A DNA stretch of 64,000 nucleotides from Trichobilharzia regenti (taxonomy: Eukaryota; Platyhelminthes; Trematoda; Strigeidida; Schistosomatidae), in contig OX235270.1 of NCBI GenBank assembly GCA_944472135.2, forward strand, positions 50,468,352 to 50,532,351, in the 5' to 3' direction. Shown here one piece after another: positions 24,530 to 36,435 of the stretch (the stretch's first letter is position 1; each line of letters opens with the position of its first letter). The notes under the pieces are model-generated. The model worked only from the letters and a program-made list of their open reading frames with translations, had not been told where the DNA came from and did not search any database. The position numbers and the translations under genes are program-made.

Positions 24530-26870
24530 CAGTTTCTGTCTAAATTTATGACGGACATTTTTAGGCAATAAAAATGTCTTTATCATATCAACTAAGATAT
24601 GTCTTCGTCTATCTTGTGGACTAAAGTAGGCTCACATGTACCATATGACTCTTGTTTTTCAGATGACTGCTTTGTTATCGGTCTAAAGTTTGTGCTACAC
24701 TGAGAAGTGAAGGAAAGATGACTTCAGTGAGATAGTAGAATACAATGTATACCTGAAGTGTTCTGTTAAAAATGGGTGAACTGGAAACTGCAATCTTTAA
24801 TTAGTGAAATACAAGGCCATTCATTTCAGCTGTTTATAACTGGTCAATAATATAAACTGAAGAAAACGTCTTTTTTGTATTAAAAATACAATATGATATG
24901 AGTACAATAAAATCCTTGAAAAACGGTTATTTAATTTTTCTCAACGTCCTTCAAATTGAAACGGTAAAGCTGTTTAGACTGGTTTCATATTTTGAAATAC
25001 TTGCTGTTTGTTATCAATAATTCTCTGTGAAATTGCTGATCATTTGTTTTCTTTACGCATTCACATGACTAAATATCTTTTCTTCCGACGAAAAATGTTG
25101 TTATCTTGTTATAATGTGAATGTTTTCTTCCCTAAGTTGGAGACATCTATAAAATGTTATTGTCACTTATCATTAATTTTAACATTTCGTAATCATTTAT
25201 AATTGCCTTTATGAATTTGACTATTTTCCAGGTCAGACAGTCAGTCAAACTGAAACTTTAAATTAAAAAAGTTTGTTCATTTCACAGTCTCGTGAAAAGC
25301 GTTCCATATCAAAATAAACGATATGTTTAATTTTATTTTACTATATATTTTTTCTACAACGCCTTTCTAATTAACTAGCTTTACTTACCAGCCACTGTTA
25401 CAATAAGATATATTTTCAACTGGTATTTGAAACGTAACTCAAACAGAAGTACGCATGCAGAATTATTTGTCTTTTTTGCCTCAATGGTTTTCATCTTAAG
25501 CTCGGTTAACGCTTATCAATTTTTACTTGAAATTATAGTACATTAATATGGTTACTTAGGGAATTACTTGCTTTTAGCAGATATTTGAAATAGCCATGAC
25601 TTAATGGTGTGTTTTATTTTTGCCTGAGTTGTCATGGTTACAGTTGTTTTGCTAAATTCTATATTCTGACACCAAATTGCAATGCAGTCTTATATCACCG
25701 AATATAGTCATTTTGATCAGTCGGGCAGACAGTGGTATTAGTATCGTACCGAAGGTAGATTCTGTCACTGTTTTGTAAGTTTGCTGTAAATTTATTTTTT
25801 GAGTTAAACAATTCACTGGCTGTGAGGTGCAAATCTGCTTCGTAGATTTTTAGAATGCCTATTGATCTAAGTTTTGAAGGTACTCGTTTCGAAAGAATCG
25901 AGCTATCAGGACATTTTGTGAAGTACTCTTTAGGTACTATCCTTAGTTTCGAAGATAATTGTCAATAAAACATGTGAATTATTTCTTTCAACTGAGTATA
26001 TACTAAATTGCATAAATGCTCCCAGTAAATGGCTGACCTGCTCAATAAGATGTCAAAAACTGATTTATACTTAATCCGATCCCAGGATCTGTAAAAATTT
26101 ACTTTTCTTTAATTTTTTTAAGAAACTGATGGATTTCGTAATTTAGATTAATTTCGTCTACTGCATACTACAGTTACATGATCAAAGGTGTGGAATTATC
26201 TGCTTATTTTGAAGACCTAAAATAGGTTTTATTTCCTGACGTTCGCTTTGGAAATTTTTCATCATAACCTTCGAGGTTATATCAGCAGATTGGAAGCTAT
26301 CAACCTGTCAACCGATTAAATAAGTATCTGGAGCGAAGATTTAATCGTCTGCTAAAAGATTCCCTTTTAAAAGCTTGTTTTTTCCAACTTCGAAAAGTAA
26401 GAATTACAGAAAATGTGTTAACAGTGATATGATTATCATAATTTTTCGTATGCTGATTGACATTCTGATAACATCTTGGGCAGAAAAACACGGCCAGTTA
26501 GTGATGTATACATAATCCAAAGAACGACTTATGTTTGAATTTGACCGATTTTTATTTGCATTAAAGTATTTTTCATCCTCAGATAACGATATTAATAACA
26601 CTCCTCGTTAGTACCTTTTTTAGGAAACACTGCATTGCACAACAATTGATATCTGAATCGCCAAATGACATATTCATCCTTGATCTTAACTAAAAAATTC
26701 TCTAGTTGTGAAACATGCCGCACATAATTTCCATAAACTTAGAGTTATATTTTCAAATGGTAAAAATTTTCTCTATATTGATGTGTGTCAGCACTCCGGT
26801 AGATAACAGCAGCACCACAGCTGTCACTGTCACATATGCTGCATATTATTTACAACACGCCTACACAAAT
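24530..26870. other. AT-rich sequence, nothing recognised
   Basis: No supported feature between the palindrome and PLE2. Confidence 0.45.
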
Positions 26871-27370
26871 AAAAGGTGTTTTGTATTTCCCAATGAATGA
26901 AAAACAAAACGATATTGTTTTTACTGACATTTCGCTATTTAATGCTAATAGCTTTCTCAAAGTATTATTAAACCGGAATTTACAAAATCTCAGCATATAT
27001 GGAACAAAGAGTTAAGGGGTGAGAAAATAGACTTAGGTCAACTTAAAAGGGAATATCGAAGGTCAAAATAACAATGAAAATCACTCAAAATAAATATCAA
27101 AGGTATTAGTATATCTGTTATGATATCAAAACAAAGTTTACTAACGATCATCGTTCGTCAGTCTGGGTAAAGATAACAAAACTAAGTGTAGATTGTGAAA
27201 TATTTGATCATTGTTCGTCAGTATGGGGGCGTTTTTGTTGTCAAGTTGGTGAATTGGTAAAGATAACAAAATCAAGTGTAGGGTGTTGGATTTCATCGGT
27301 GTGTAAAATTATGAAAGTAGTGTGTGTTTACATAGTGGACTTGCTTATCACATTTGTGTTTCGTCACTTC
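26871..27370 (-). repeat. PLE2 left arm, inverted copy of the 3' end
   Basis: Reverse complement of 28305-28804. It contains two related sub-blocks (around 27147 and 27211), each with GTTCGTCAGT followed further on by AAAGATAACAAAA, so the arm has an internal tandem-like organisation. Confidence 0.9.
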
Positions 27371-27469
27371 GTGAGTGAGGGGTGTGTTGTAACCAGCTCA
27401 ACTAAAACGAGATCTACACATTTCATTCCTGGAGTAAATAATCTGTGTATCTCCTAAATCCAGTTCACT

Positions 27470-28300
27470 TTGGAAGCACAATCAGACATCGGTGAACTAC
27501 CATTTCTAGACTGCCTAGCTAAGAGAAAGGTAAACGGACATTTTAGTATATCCATATTCAGGAGGAAAACCGACTCCAATATATATTTACACTTCTAATC
27601 ATCACACACCATCAGCGCAAAAATTTCAGTTGTTTCAATTCTTCTTAGACGAGCCCACTCTCTGATAACGGATGAGCAAGAAAAAGAAGAAGAATATCAA
27701 ACATTACTGAAACTCTCAAACAAAACAACTACCCAAGGAACTTCATCAACAAAATCAACACAGACGTTAAGTATGGCAGAAAACGCATTCCGGAAACATG
27801 GACACCAACAGTCGTCATTCCATATAGAGCAGAGACGTCAGACGATATCAGAAGAGTACTCTATCAGCTCGACATAAGAGTTTTCTTCAAAACATCAGAC
27901 ACACTTCAAAGCAACCTTGTCCATATAAAAGACCGAATCCCGAAAGATTCTCTATCTAATTGTGTCTATAAAATAAAATGCTTGGAATGTGATGTGATCT
28001 ACATCGGACAAACATCTCGAGAAATCAAATCAGAAGAAGTGAACACCGTAGAGCATCTCTTCGACCACCAAGAAATCCAATTGAATTAGAAAAACTTGAA
28101 AATCATCAGCCATAGGTCTACATGCTATAGAATCAGGCCACGAAATTGATTTTGACAATATTGAAATAATCCAGAAAAACTTCAGAAACCGCAAAGAACG
28201 TCAAATATCAGAAGCACTTCACATCAAGTGAAATCCAAATTGTCTGAATAGAAATGATGGATTAAAACAGAATTTGACCTGGATACAACACCAACCTACC
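27470..28300 (+). pseudogene. PLE2 reverse transcriptase C-terminus and GIY-YIG remnant
   Basis: Reading with frame shifts: GELPFLDCLAKRKVNGHFSI, then IFRRKTDSNIYLH (the conserved end of the PLE RT; PLE1 has IKFLDVLL and IFRKSSWTGQYMHF). A linker follows with NNYPRNFINKI and VIPYRAETSDDIRRVL. Then NCVYKIKCLECDVIYIGQTS is the GIY-YIG opening with the cysteine pair typical of PLE endonucleases. The frame is broken after IYLHF and again after YIGQTSREIK. RT palm motifs are missing because the coding region is 5'-truncated at the left arm. Non-functional. Confidence 0.75.
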
Positions 28301-28304
28301 CCAT

Positions 28305-28804
28305 GAAGTGACGAAACACAAATGTGATAAGCAAGTCCACTATGTAAACACACACTACTTTCATAATTTTACACACCGATGAAATCCAACACCCTACACT
28401 TGATTTTGTTATCTTTACCAATTCACCAACTTGACAACAAAAACGCCCCCATACTGACGAACAATGATCAAATATTTCACAATCTACACTTAGTTTTGTT
28501 ATCTTTACCCAGACTGACGAACGATGATCAAGTTAGTAAACTTTGTTTTGATATCATAACAGATATACTATTACCTTTGATATTTTTTTGAGTGATCTTC
28601 ATTGTTATTTTGACCTTTGATATTTCCTTTTAAGTTGACCTAAGTCTATTTTCTCACCCCTTAACTCTTTGTTCCATATATGCTGAGATTTTGTAAATTC
28701 CGGTTTAATAATACTTTGAGAAAGCTATTAGCATTAAATAGCGAAATGTCAGTAAAAACAATATCGTTTTGTTTTTCATTCATTGGGAAATACAAAAACC
28801 TTTT
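28305..28804 (+). repeat. PLE2 right arm, 3' non-coding end
   Basis: Follows directly on the GIY-YIG remnant. The sub-blocks near 28458 and 28510 each contain CTGACGA, the first hammerhead box, but no GAAA box follows at the right distance. Scraps of its outer end recur at 11964-12016 and about 60935-61000. Confidence 0.85.
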
Positions 28805-30113
28805 ATTATAATGAATATCATATACCCAATGCCCAAATTTTTTCAAACCGTTGAAAGTGAACTTGGTTTGGACATACACGTTTACACGATATTTATGATT
28901 TTCAGCGTAATTTATTGCATAATATTTTTTCTCAATCCCAGAGTTTTATTTCAAACAGCCCTCTCTAGTTCATTAATTATGTGACACGGAGATGACAAAA
29001 TCTGCAAAATTAAATAATCTTTCGTCGTAATTTTCTCTAATCCTCCATAATTGAGCAACAGTAGGTTACAAACCGTTTAGAAACTTAGAAATACTTTTTA
29101 TGAACCATGGACGCATCTGAATGATTATAACAATAAGAAGTATGCAAAAAAGATGCAGCATCTCGGATTGAAATTCAATTGGTCCAGTGTTTCAAGCAGG
29201 CCCCCTGTGGTTTATGTTCATAATATGAGAATAACTCTAACTCTGAACTTAAATTCCCACAACAAATACTATTTAATTTTAGTGTGTAACTTAATTTTTG
29301 AATAATGCTCGGAATTTATTATTTCCATTGGACCGCTTTCCTAATTTCGCAAGCTTATGTCATACGTTATGGGAAGCACAATTTGATTTTTTCTCAGCTT
29401 GATTACTCAAATTACGACCTCAATACTACAGTCTGTAATCAGCAAAATATCACAAATGTCTCAGCGTGATTTCAAGTTTACCGAGTTATTGACTTGATTT
29501 AGTTCGTTGTAATTGGAGTTTAAACATATAGTATACGTTACAAACATTTCCTGTTGTATTTTATTTCCAAGATTTACAAATACTGTGGACATTGTTTATT
29601 CATCCGGAAGTTTGTGGTTTGGCTTTGTACGCAGCCAAGTGAGATATTTTATCACTACACTTATTGAATCACCTGACAATTCAGATGAGCTGTATTGTAA
29701 TAACCTGAGAAATATTTTGCAGTAGACACACATTAGTAATGTTTTACGGATACGTAATAACCTTTGTTACGTTCAAAAGTTTAAATAAAATGGTATTGCA
29801 AGCTTAGATATGAATGAGTTGTTATGGTTAAACAGTGTCTGTGGTAATGACTTGGCTGCCTGCAACAGAAAAGGACTTAAGGGGGGAAATGAAAATATCT
29901 ATGGTTTTTATTTTTACTGCCATTTATTTGGCTGAATCTAGAAAAAAACTGCTTTAGAGAATTATAAATCAAAAATAGGCTTCATTTTGAATTTTCGCTG
30001 AAATAATTGTAACAACTACGAGCATCAATATTAAGGTTACTATTAACTGAAACAATACAGATAATGAATAAGTGACGTTTCAAATGTATCAGAATCTGCG
30101 AAAAAACGTCATA
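28805..30113. other. AT-rich sequence, nothing recognised
   Basis: No supported feature. Confidence 0.45.
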
Positions 30114-30343
30114 GTTTTTTTTCCTTCACGTTCCCAGTGGAACATAGAGCTTCAAGTTAGAGGCTTGAAGTTTCTGTAGCACTGTTTATTTTTACAGAAT
30201 GGGGTTGCTAGTCTCATGCCCAGCCTTTTTTCTTCATTAGCTTTACTTCCAGCTGAGTAAGGTAAAGGAGTGCGTCGGCCGGGGATCAAACCCCAGACCA
30301 TGTGCATGGTCGGCGAGCGTCCTAACCGCTATGCCATCGACGC
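30114..30343 (-). mobile_element. SINE-A copy 2
   Basis: Full-length copy in reverse orientation. The tail (complement of CGTGAAGGAAAAAA) is at 30114-30130 and the tRNA-like head ends at 30343 (complement of GCGTCGATGGCATAGCGG). The B-box region reads CGGGGATCAAACCCC on the plus strand. No clear target-site duplication found by eye. Confidence 0.85.
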
Positions 30344-32390
30344 AAAGAGATCAATTATTCAGCCTTTTCTTTACTTACGAGATGTTTAAGAAAGTGGAGG
30401 GTGGTTTTAGCCTACTTTCACATAGAGAAAAAAATAAGCTTCTTCAAATTATCTGTTAGCGTTTGACAGTGTGAGACTTTCGTCAGGTAGAATTCCCATA
30501 GAGGTGTTGATAAGATGAAGACAACTGACAGACGTGGACCATGTGAAGTATAATTGTTTTCTTAATCTCATTTGCTCATCATCAGTAGACGGCGCTTCAC
30601 CAACTAACTTAAGTCTTTGCATAATTTAACAGTGAAACCAGATGCTGAATTCTGTTACTGCCAGTTTTGTCTTACAGGGTCTTAGTTAGCGGGTAGACAA
30701 ATTAATCGATAGTTAAGTATATGTAAGTTAGGCTTCTTTGAATAATTTTCTTGACTTTGAAGAGCGATACTCAGTGTTGTGTTCGACATCATTTCTGATC
30801 CGATTATTGTCCAATTATTACCGTCTTTTAGAAGAGTAAAATGGTATGATTTATTGTGAAATAACTTAGGTGAGAAGTGTGATAAACCCATTTAGTTAGA
30901 TTTTGCCTTGTTATCAGAGTATATTACTGTATTGAGTTCATTACAATACATTTCTTATAAAATTAGCAGATATCACCTAAGAATAAATTATTAAAATAAT
31001 GACAGTGATTACAAAATCAAGAAAAAAATAGTCTCTTTATTTTAGTTATATTATTTCCTGTCAAATAGCAAAAAGACAATGTGTGTGTTGTCAGATATTT
31101 TACGTTTCGTTTACCTTTAGCTGTTGTTTGATGCTTATTCATTATTTTAATGAGTGAAAGCTAACTAATCTGTGTGGACATACTTCAGACTTGAAAATAC
31201 ATTATTTGTGTGAAAATTTTATCTGTGAGGATTACAATTTAGTCGAAATAAATTATTCTTCAAAATATAATGCCTGTCTATGAAAAGCGGAAAACGTGAT
31301 TGCGTGTTTAGTAGAAGGGAAAATTGATGCGTGGAAGAAAGTGAAAGCTGAGATCACCAACATATACTCATTGTGAATGTTTTCTTAACAGTAAATAGAG
31401 AAGAAGGTGTTATGCAGGCCTTTTAAAGCTGGAATTAAGTGAAGCATAAATCATTAGTGGTGCTGACAGAATCATATGGTTGTATATAGAAAAAAATATA
31501 ACAAATTAATATTACAAAACAGAAGGTTTTATGTTGGTTAAGATGAAACTTTGCATTAGAAGCACATCAGTTGATGATATGACGATGGTTATAAACTGGG
31601 AGCATTTTTCCAAAAATTCATGTTCTCCGATAATTCTGATATCTCTAGTGATTTTATTTTCCAAACACTCTTCATCGTTGGTTTGTTTTAATTTCTTGTT
31701 TCGACAGAAATGGTACTTCGGTATTTAGCTTTAGTACTTTTAAGGAATTTTGAGATGAGACCGATAGAAGTGATTTAAAAAAGTTTATCACGTGTTTGCT
31801 GTTTCACACAGAGATATAAATACCACTAAACTTTGTTGTAAACAACTGCAACTACTTTTTAAAGCTTTTATATTCAGTAAATCAACATCGGCGAATCCGA
31901 ACAACTTCTTGGAACTAGTTTTCATGCTATTGGCATGATTGTGGGAAATTACGTTAGCCGTATTCTTAGAAACTACATAGGTCATTGGAGAAGATAAAGG
32001 ACTGACCGCTTGTCGATTTTTCTGACATGTAATGTCATTTTGATGTTCATTGCTATGCTCAGAAGAGTTAAGTTGCTCCCGCTAACACCAACCTCAAATC
32101 GAAGTCAGCCCTGATAGCAGCACAGTGAACAAAGAAAGCTTAGTAATTAAATCATTCAGCCCAACCAAAAATACTTAATAAACTGTACAAATGATGAATA
32201 AATTTCAAATAAGAACAAATTAGTTCAGCGAAGAGTCTCTTTTCGGCGAATTCATTCTCTTAGCTGTACAGTCGCAAATATATACAATTATTTCTGTGTG
32301 TGTGTGTACATAAGGTTTGACAAAATCAAAATCGAAATAACAGTTAGTGTGGGTTGTTGATTACATCATCAAAATAATAAAGAAATTAAA
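30344..32390. other. AT-rich sequence, one short dispersed motif
   Basis: Only the motif at 32231-32275 (minus strand, related to 11725-11763: CTCTTTTCGGCGAATTCATT, then CTGTACAGTCGC) was recognised. Confidence 0.45.
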
Positions 32391-32790
32391 TGTTAGAGAA
32401 CCACTGGAAAACCTGGGAGTACTGGACAGCTGTTTCGTCCTAGTTTGGGACTCTCAGCAGTACGCACCCACCGGATTCGAACCCAGGACCTTCTGGTTAC
32501 AAGGCGAGCTCGTAGACCATTGAGCCACTGGGACCCGATCCAATGGTCCTTGAATTCTAACTTCTGCCAGTTCACGACATAGCGCGACCACTTCGCAATG
32601 TCTTCTTCGATGAGTTACTGCCTCATCTTCAACCTGCTGTACCCTACTGGTCACGGCTTCCCACTAGAACCCCAGGTTAACTGCCTGAATAGGGCCAGTC
32701 ACTAGTGAGCATCAGATGAATTTTTAAGTATTGGTTTGTTGTAGGGATTTTGTTTGATTGCATGGAGGATTTGATCATGAGCTGAAATGT
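32391..32790 (-). mobile_element. SINE-B copy 4, most complete
   Basis: In sense orientation from 32790 down: tail of a preceding unit (CAGCTCATGATCAAATCCTC), linker, body, tRNA-like head (about 32535-32464; A-box TGGCTCAATGG, B-box GGTTCGAATCC, CCTTGTAACC like a Thr-TGT anticodon region), hammerhead (32463-32419), then a truncated tail ending at 32391. A unit tail upstream of the head means it captures more than one monomer of a head-to-tail array, as expected for a repeat released by hammerhead self-cleavage. Confidence 0.85.
32419..32463 (-). ncRNA. Hammerhead ribozyme with a one-base core deletion
   Basis: Sense order: stem I GTACTG; core CTGAGA (CTGANGA lacking one base); stem II GTCC, loop CAAACTA, GGAC; GAAA; stem III CAG/CTG with essentially no loop; TC cleavage site; stem I CAGTAC. 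All three helices are intact and only the core has a lesion. GAGTCCCAAA and TAGGACGAAAC closely resemble the published Sm-alpha hammerhead. The very short stem III is typical of hammerheads that act as dimers or in tandem arrays. Self-cleavage is expected to be poor or absent because of the deletion. Confidence 0.75.
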
Positions 32791-33196
32791 GTGAATAGCA
32801 ATCAAAGTTGTAACTAAGTGGGGTGAAAATTGGTAAGATGTGAGTAGGGTTACGTAATATAGACATGTTTAGAGAGATCAGATGTTCGTGAAGGAGTATG
32901 GAGACAATTATGAAAATAAACTAGATAATAGGTGAAAAGATTGAATGGGTTCGTTACTAAAAATTATTATACGAATATTGCAAAATAAAATAAATTTCAG
33001 ATAAAACATAAGAAGGGAATAACTGAGTTTCTCTTAATCATTTATTGACCAAGTGTGTAAGTCATGGGTTGGTAAGTACTTACGGTTTCTTCTTGTCTAC
33101 AATGAAATACATTTAGCCTCCCATCAAGTTACGCAAAGATTTAAACAAGTTGAGCTTTTTTTAACTATTTGACTTTATACATCATCTTGAGATTTT

Positions 33197-33658
33197 TCTG
33201 GGTAATAAACGATTTACGAGTTGATCACGGATTGACATTAGTGAGAACCATTGAAAACTAGGGAGTACTGGACAGCTGCTGTTTCATCCTATTTTGGGAA
33301 TCATCGCCAGTACGCACCCACTGGGTTTCGAACCCAGCACCTTCCGGTTACAAGTCAAGCTCGTATACCATTCAGCCACTGGAACCCGATTCACTGGCTC
33401 GTGAATTCTAACTTCTACCAATTCGTAATTTAGCGCGACCCCAACCATTGTCGTTGGTGGAACATCCATCCACACATGTGACATCTAATTGTACCTCACT
33501 GGTCACGACTTCTCACTAGAACTCAGGAAACTCCAACCTGTAGCAAGTCACTAGCGAGCATCAGATTAACTTTCTATAGTTTTTGGTTTGTAAGGATTAG
33601 TTATGTTTTACGAGTTGATCACGGATTGATATCAGTTAGAGAACCATTGAAAACCAGG
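33197..33658 (-). mobile_element. SINE-B copy 5a, more than one monomer
   Basis: In sense orientation from 33658: the end of one unit (AACCATTGAAAACCAGG complement), linker, body, tRNA-like head (about 33395-33315, B-box GGTTCGAAACCC), hammerhead (33313-33265) and tail to about 33197. The linker ACTGATATCAATCCGTGATC occurs once before and once (as a variant) after the head, confirming a head-to-tail register. Confidence 0.85.
33265..33313 (-). ncRNA. Decayed hammerhead core in SINE-B copy 5a
   Basis: Stem I GTACTG/CAGTAC is intact. The core reads GCGATGA (two changes from CTGATGA). The closing pair of stem II has changed and stem III is lengthened by a CAG duplication (CAGCAGCTG). GAAA is present. 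Confidence 0.6.
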
Positions 33659-33900
33659 TAGAAGTTAGAATTCACGAGCCAGTGAATCGGGTCCCAGTGG
33701 CTGAATGGTATACGAGCTTGCCTTGTAACCGGAAGGTCCCGGGTTCGAATCCCAGTGGGTGTGTACTTCCAATGATTCACAAACTAGGATGAAATAGCAG
33801 CTGTCCAGTACTCCCTAGTTTTCAATGGTTCTCTAACTGATATCAATCCGTGATCAACTCGTGAAACATAACTAATCCTTACAAACTAAACCATAGAAAA
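33659..33900 (+). mobile_element. SINE-B copy 5b, inverted relative to 5a
   Basis: Starts abruptly at GTAGAAGTTAGAATTCACGA next to copy 5a, then the tRNA-like head (33689-33755; A-box TGGCTGAATGG, B-box GGTTCGAATCC), hammerhead block (33763-33811) and tail to about 33900. Together 5a and 5b form an inverted pair with no spacer. The same head-to-hammerhead inversion is seen in copy 3. Confidence 0.85.
33763..33811 (+). ncRNA. Decayed hammerhead core in SINE-B copy 5b
   Basis: Block between GTACTT and CAGTAC with core CCAATGA, a stem II loop CACAAACTA, GATGAAA, and an expanded stem III (TAGCAGCTG). Stem I has lost one pair. Non-functional by inspection. Confidence 0.6.
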
Positions 33901-34029
33901 ACATTTTATTCACGTCCTCTCATTATTGAGTAATAGCGTAAATATGCTTAGGACAATCTCGTAGAGCATTTTCCTCAATTGTTATGTAAAAGGCCAAACA
34001 CAATAATCACTATAACTCAAACTTTTATT

Positions 34030-34190
34030 TATCTCCATCGGTGACACAGTGGTTAGGACGGTCGCCGACCATGCATATGGTCCGGAGTTCGCTCCCCTGC
34101 CGACTTACACCGGATATTAATAGTCGGCCTGCAAAATTCGGGCTACCGATATGACGTACTGAGAATTCCATATTTATACGAAAAATGCTG
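34030..34190 (+). mobile_element. SINE-C copy 1 (tRNA-like head, distinct body)
   Basis: The head resembles SINE-A (TCGGTGACACAGTGGTTAGG, then CGCCGACCATGCATATGGTC). The body differs: GTCGGCCTGCAAAATTCGGG, CTACCGATATG and GAATTCCATA. The same body occurs in reverse at 59262-59402, so this is a separate family or subfamily. Tail unclear. Confidence 0.6.
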
Positions 34191-36435
34191 TGTCAAATCA
34201 AGCTATAATCAAAAGAGAAAAAAGTTATTTAGTCAGCCGTATAGCCAAAAGTTTTATCAACTGCATAAATAAAGTAACGCTCGAAAGTTTATGTTCAGTT
34301 TCTCCCTTCTGGATTTCGGGACCTTAGAGCACCACATTCCGTATCATTATTTTGTCACTCACCTTGACTCAACTCAACGCAAATAATTTATTATAATAAT
34401 AATAATGAGGCTTTGTTTCAGACAGTATGTGAACACATAGTACAGAAACTTTCAGAGTATTTACTTCCATTATATTAACTCTCCATAAAGGATAAATATA
34501 TAAAGTTATAATGTGAAGTATAATATGTGACTTAGCTTTGTTAAATGTGAAGAGAGAATCATTTCCATAAGTTTCTTCTATACCTCCCTCAAGAATTGTA
34601 CGGAGGTTATAGTTAGAAGCTACTTAAATATTGTTTGCAAGCTCATGTAGTGATCATCTGACATAATTGCACAATTAAAACAATAAGAAATACAAAAACG
34701 TTGTGGCATTTTAATGGATGGGAATTCTGGTAGCCCAGTAATTTAAGCAGGTCACCGTATCATACTGACACTTGTTAGCTGAGGCTTTTTTAATTTTAGC
34801 GCCATAGAGTTATTAGCGATGGAGTTTTGAAGAAAATCTTAACTGCAATATCACTGCGAAGTTTCCGTTCTAGAACTATGTAAACTTGTCTTAATAAATC
34901 AAATGGGGATTCTATCAATGAATATCTTAAATGCAATGATGAAACGTAGTGAGAAGTGATATTTCACATTTATTAGACACTACATGAAGTTAATGAATTT
35001 TGGTCCTACTTTGAGAAGTTCAGGATGTAGTATATTGTATAGGATTATGGTTACTCAGCTATGCAAGTCTCTATTACTTGTGTTTCACACAGTTTCATGT
35101 TTTACGTCAGATAAAAAAATTTATGACATCTTTACGAATTCACGAAATAAATACTACACATTTAGACAAATATAGCATTGTCATTTGGCTTATATATATA
35201 TATATATCAGCCACTGAGTATATGTTTAATTCTTTAGATCCACAGCTTAACTGATTCAGCAATCAATGCCACTGTATATTTGACCACGAATTCAAGGCAT
35301 GTGATTTTGCTTGGTATTAATATGCTATCACTTAATGGACTAAAAAATAAAGCCTTTGATTCTGAGGTTTTAAGAGTTACTAATGCTTTCTTTCACCCAA
35401 GCACATAACGCACAGGTGAAGTTATTGTGAATTGGACATTTTTAGGACTTAAATTCGTTTTTCTAAAAAACTTTCTGAAAAACAATTGAAGACGCTGCCT
35501 TTGGGGGTCTTAGATTACTACTACCAGGTGAGCAGTATTAGTTACATGGTATTAAAGTGAACAGTTATGGACTCATAGACATTTTAAGTCTCTACTACAT
35601 ATGTATCAGGTGGCAGTTGTTAAAGTGACTTTAAAAATAATATAGGAAGTCCACCATCAAATGGTAAAAGCTTCATCTAAATGAAGGGTATGAATGATTC
35701 ACGCATGCATAATTTATATAGTTTTTGTTATTTTTTGTTCTGTGCCACTTGGTGACTAAACATCTAAACATCTACTAAGAACTCTTACACGCAGAAAATA
35801 ATTTGACCAGTCTGTGTTCAGAAACTCGCTTAATGCTCTTTGTTTACATATCACCAGAATAGTAAAGCGAGTAATATGCGTCAAAAGGATTCCGTGTTTT
35901 GAAAAATGACACTTTAACAGTGGTAGTAAGTTTCTTATAGCTTCAAATGCTGGTTCTGATGACTTACAGAGAGAGAGATACAATTGTGAATTATTTCATT
36001 GTTACAGCTATTCTTTTTGGTTCGCATGCACACTGTTTATCCACAATCGAAGTATGGTATTACACATTCATCATGGATATTTAACAACTTAGTAATCATA
36101 ACGACAATGAAGATTTGTAAATATATCACGACTTTAGAGAGACTGAAAACAGGTTCATCAGAAAGTTGCTGTCAGCTGTTTAAGAGCATCACAGAGTATC
36201 ATAGGATAACTAAATATTTTATTCACTGAACATGCAAAATGTTGAGCGTAACACTTCCAAAAACGCCTTTATTAATGTCAGCATGCCATTTGACGGGAAG
36301 AAACTCAGCAAAAATAATAATGGATTCAGGATGTATATTTCATTCTCAATATAAGAAATTATGGAACTTTGTTCACATTTATCAGTTTTTATTTAGTTGT
36401 ATATGTTCTAAAATTCCGAATAAGAATATACTAAA
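34191..36435. other. AT-rich sequence with one (TA)n tract
   Basis: A (TA)n tract lies at 35191-35208. No other feature supported. Confidence 0.45.

Larger units (their letters stand above)
26871..28804 (+). mobile_element. PLE2: RT/GIY-YIG remnant between 500-bp inverted arms
   Basis: Left arm 26871-27370 and right arm 28305-28804 are near-perfect reverse complements. The 934-bp loop between them codes on the plus strand for a degenerate PLE C-terminus. The arrangement is the same as in PLE1: an inverted copy of the 3' non-coding end sits upstream of a 5'-truncated coding region. The arms agree far better than the coding part matches a working protein. This suggests either that the element was already defective when it moved, or that the arms have been kept similar by gene conversion. 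Confidence 0.85.

Noticed and set aside
28458..28530. Hammerhead ribozyme in the PLE2 right arm
   Set aside because: Two CTGACGA boxes are present but both are followed by ATCAA rather than a GAAA box, and no stem set closes around them.
33689..33760. tRNA-Thr(TGT)-like gene
   Set aside because: CCTTGTAACC resembles a Thr anticodon region and the B-box is perfect, but the acceptor arms do not pair and the unit is embedded in SINE-B.
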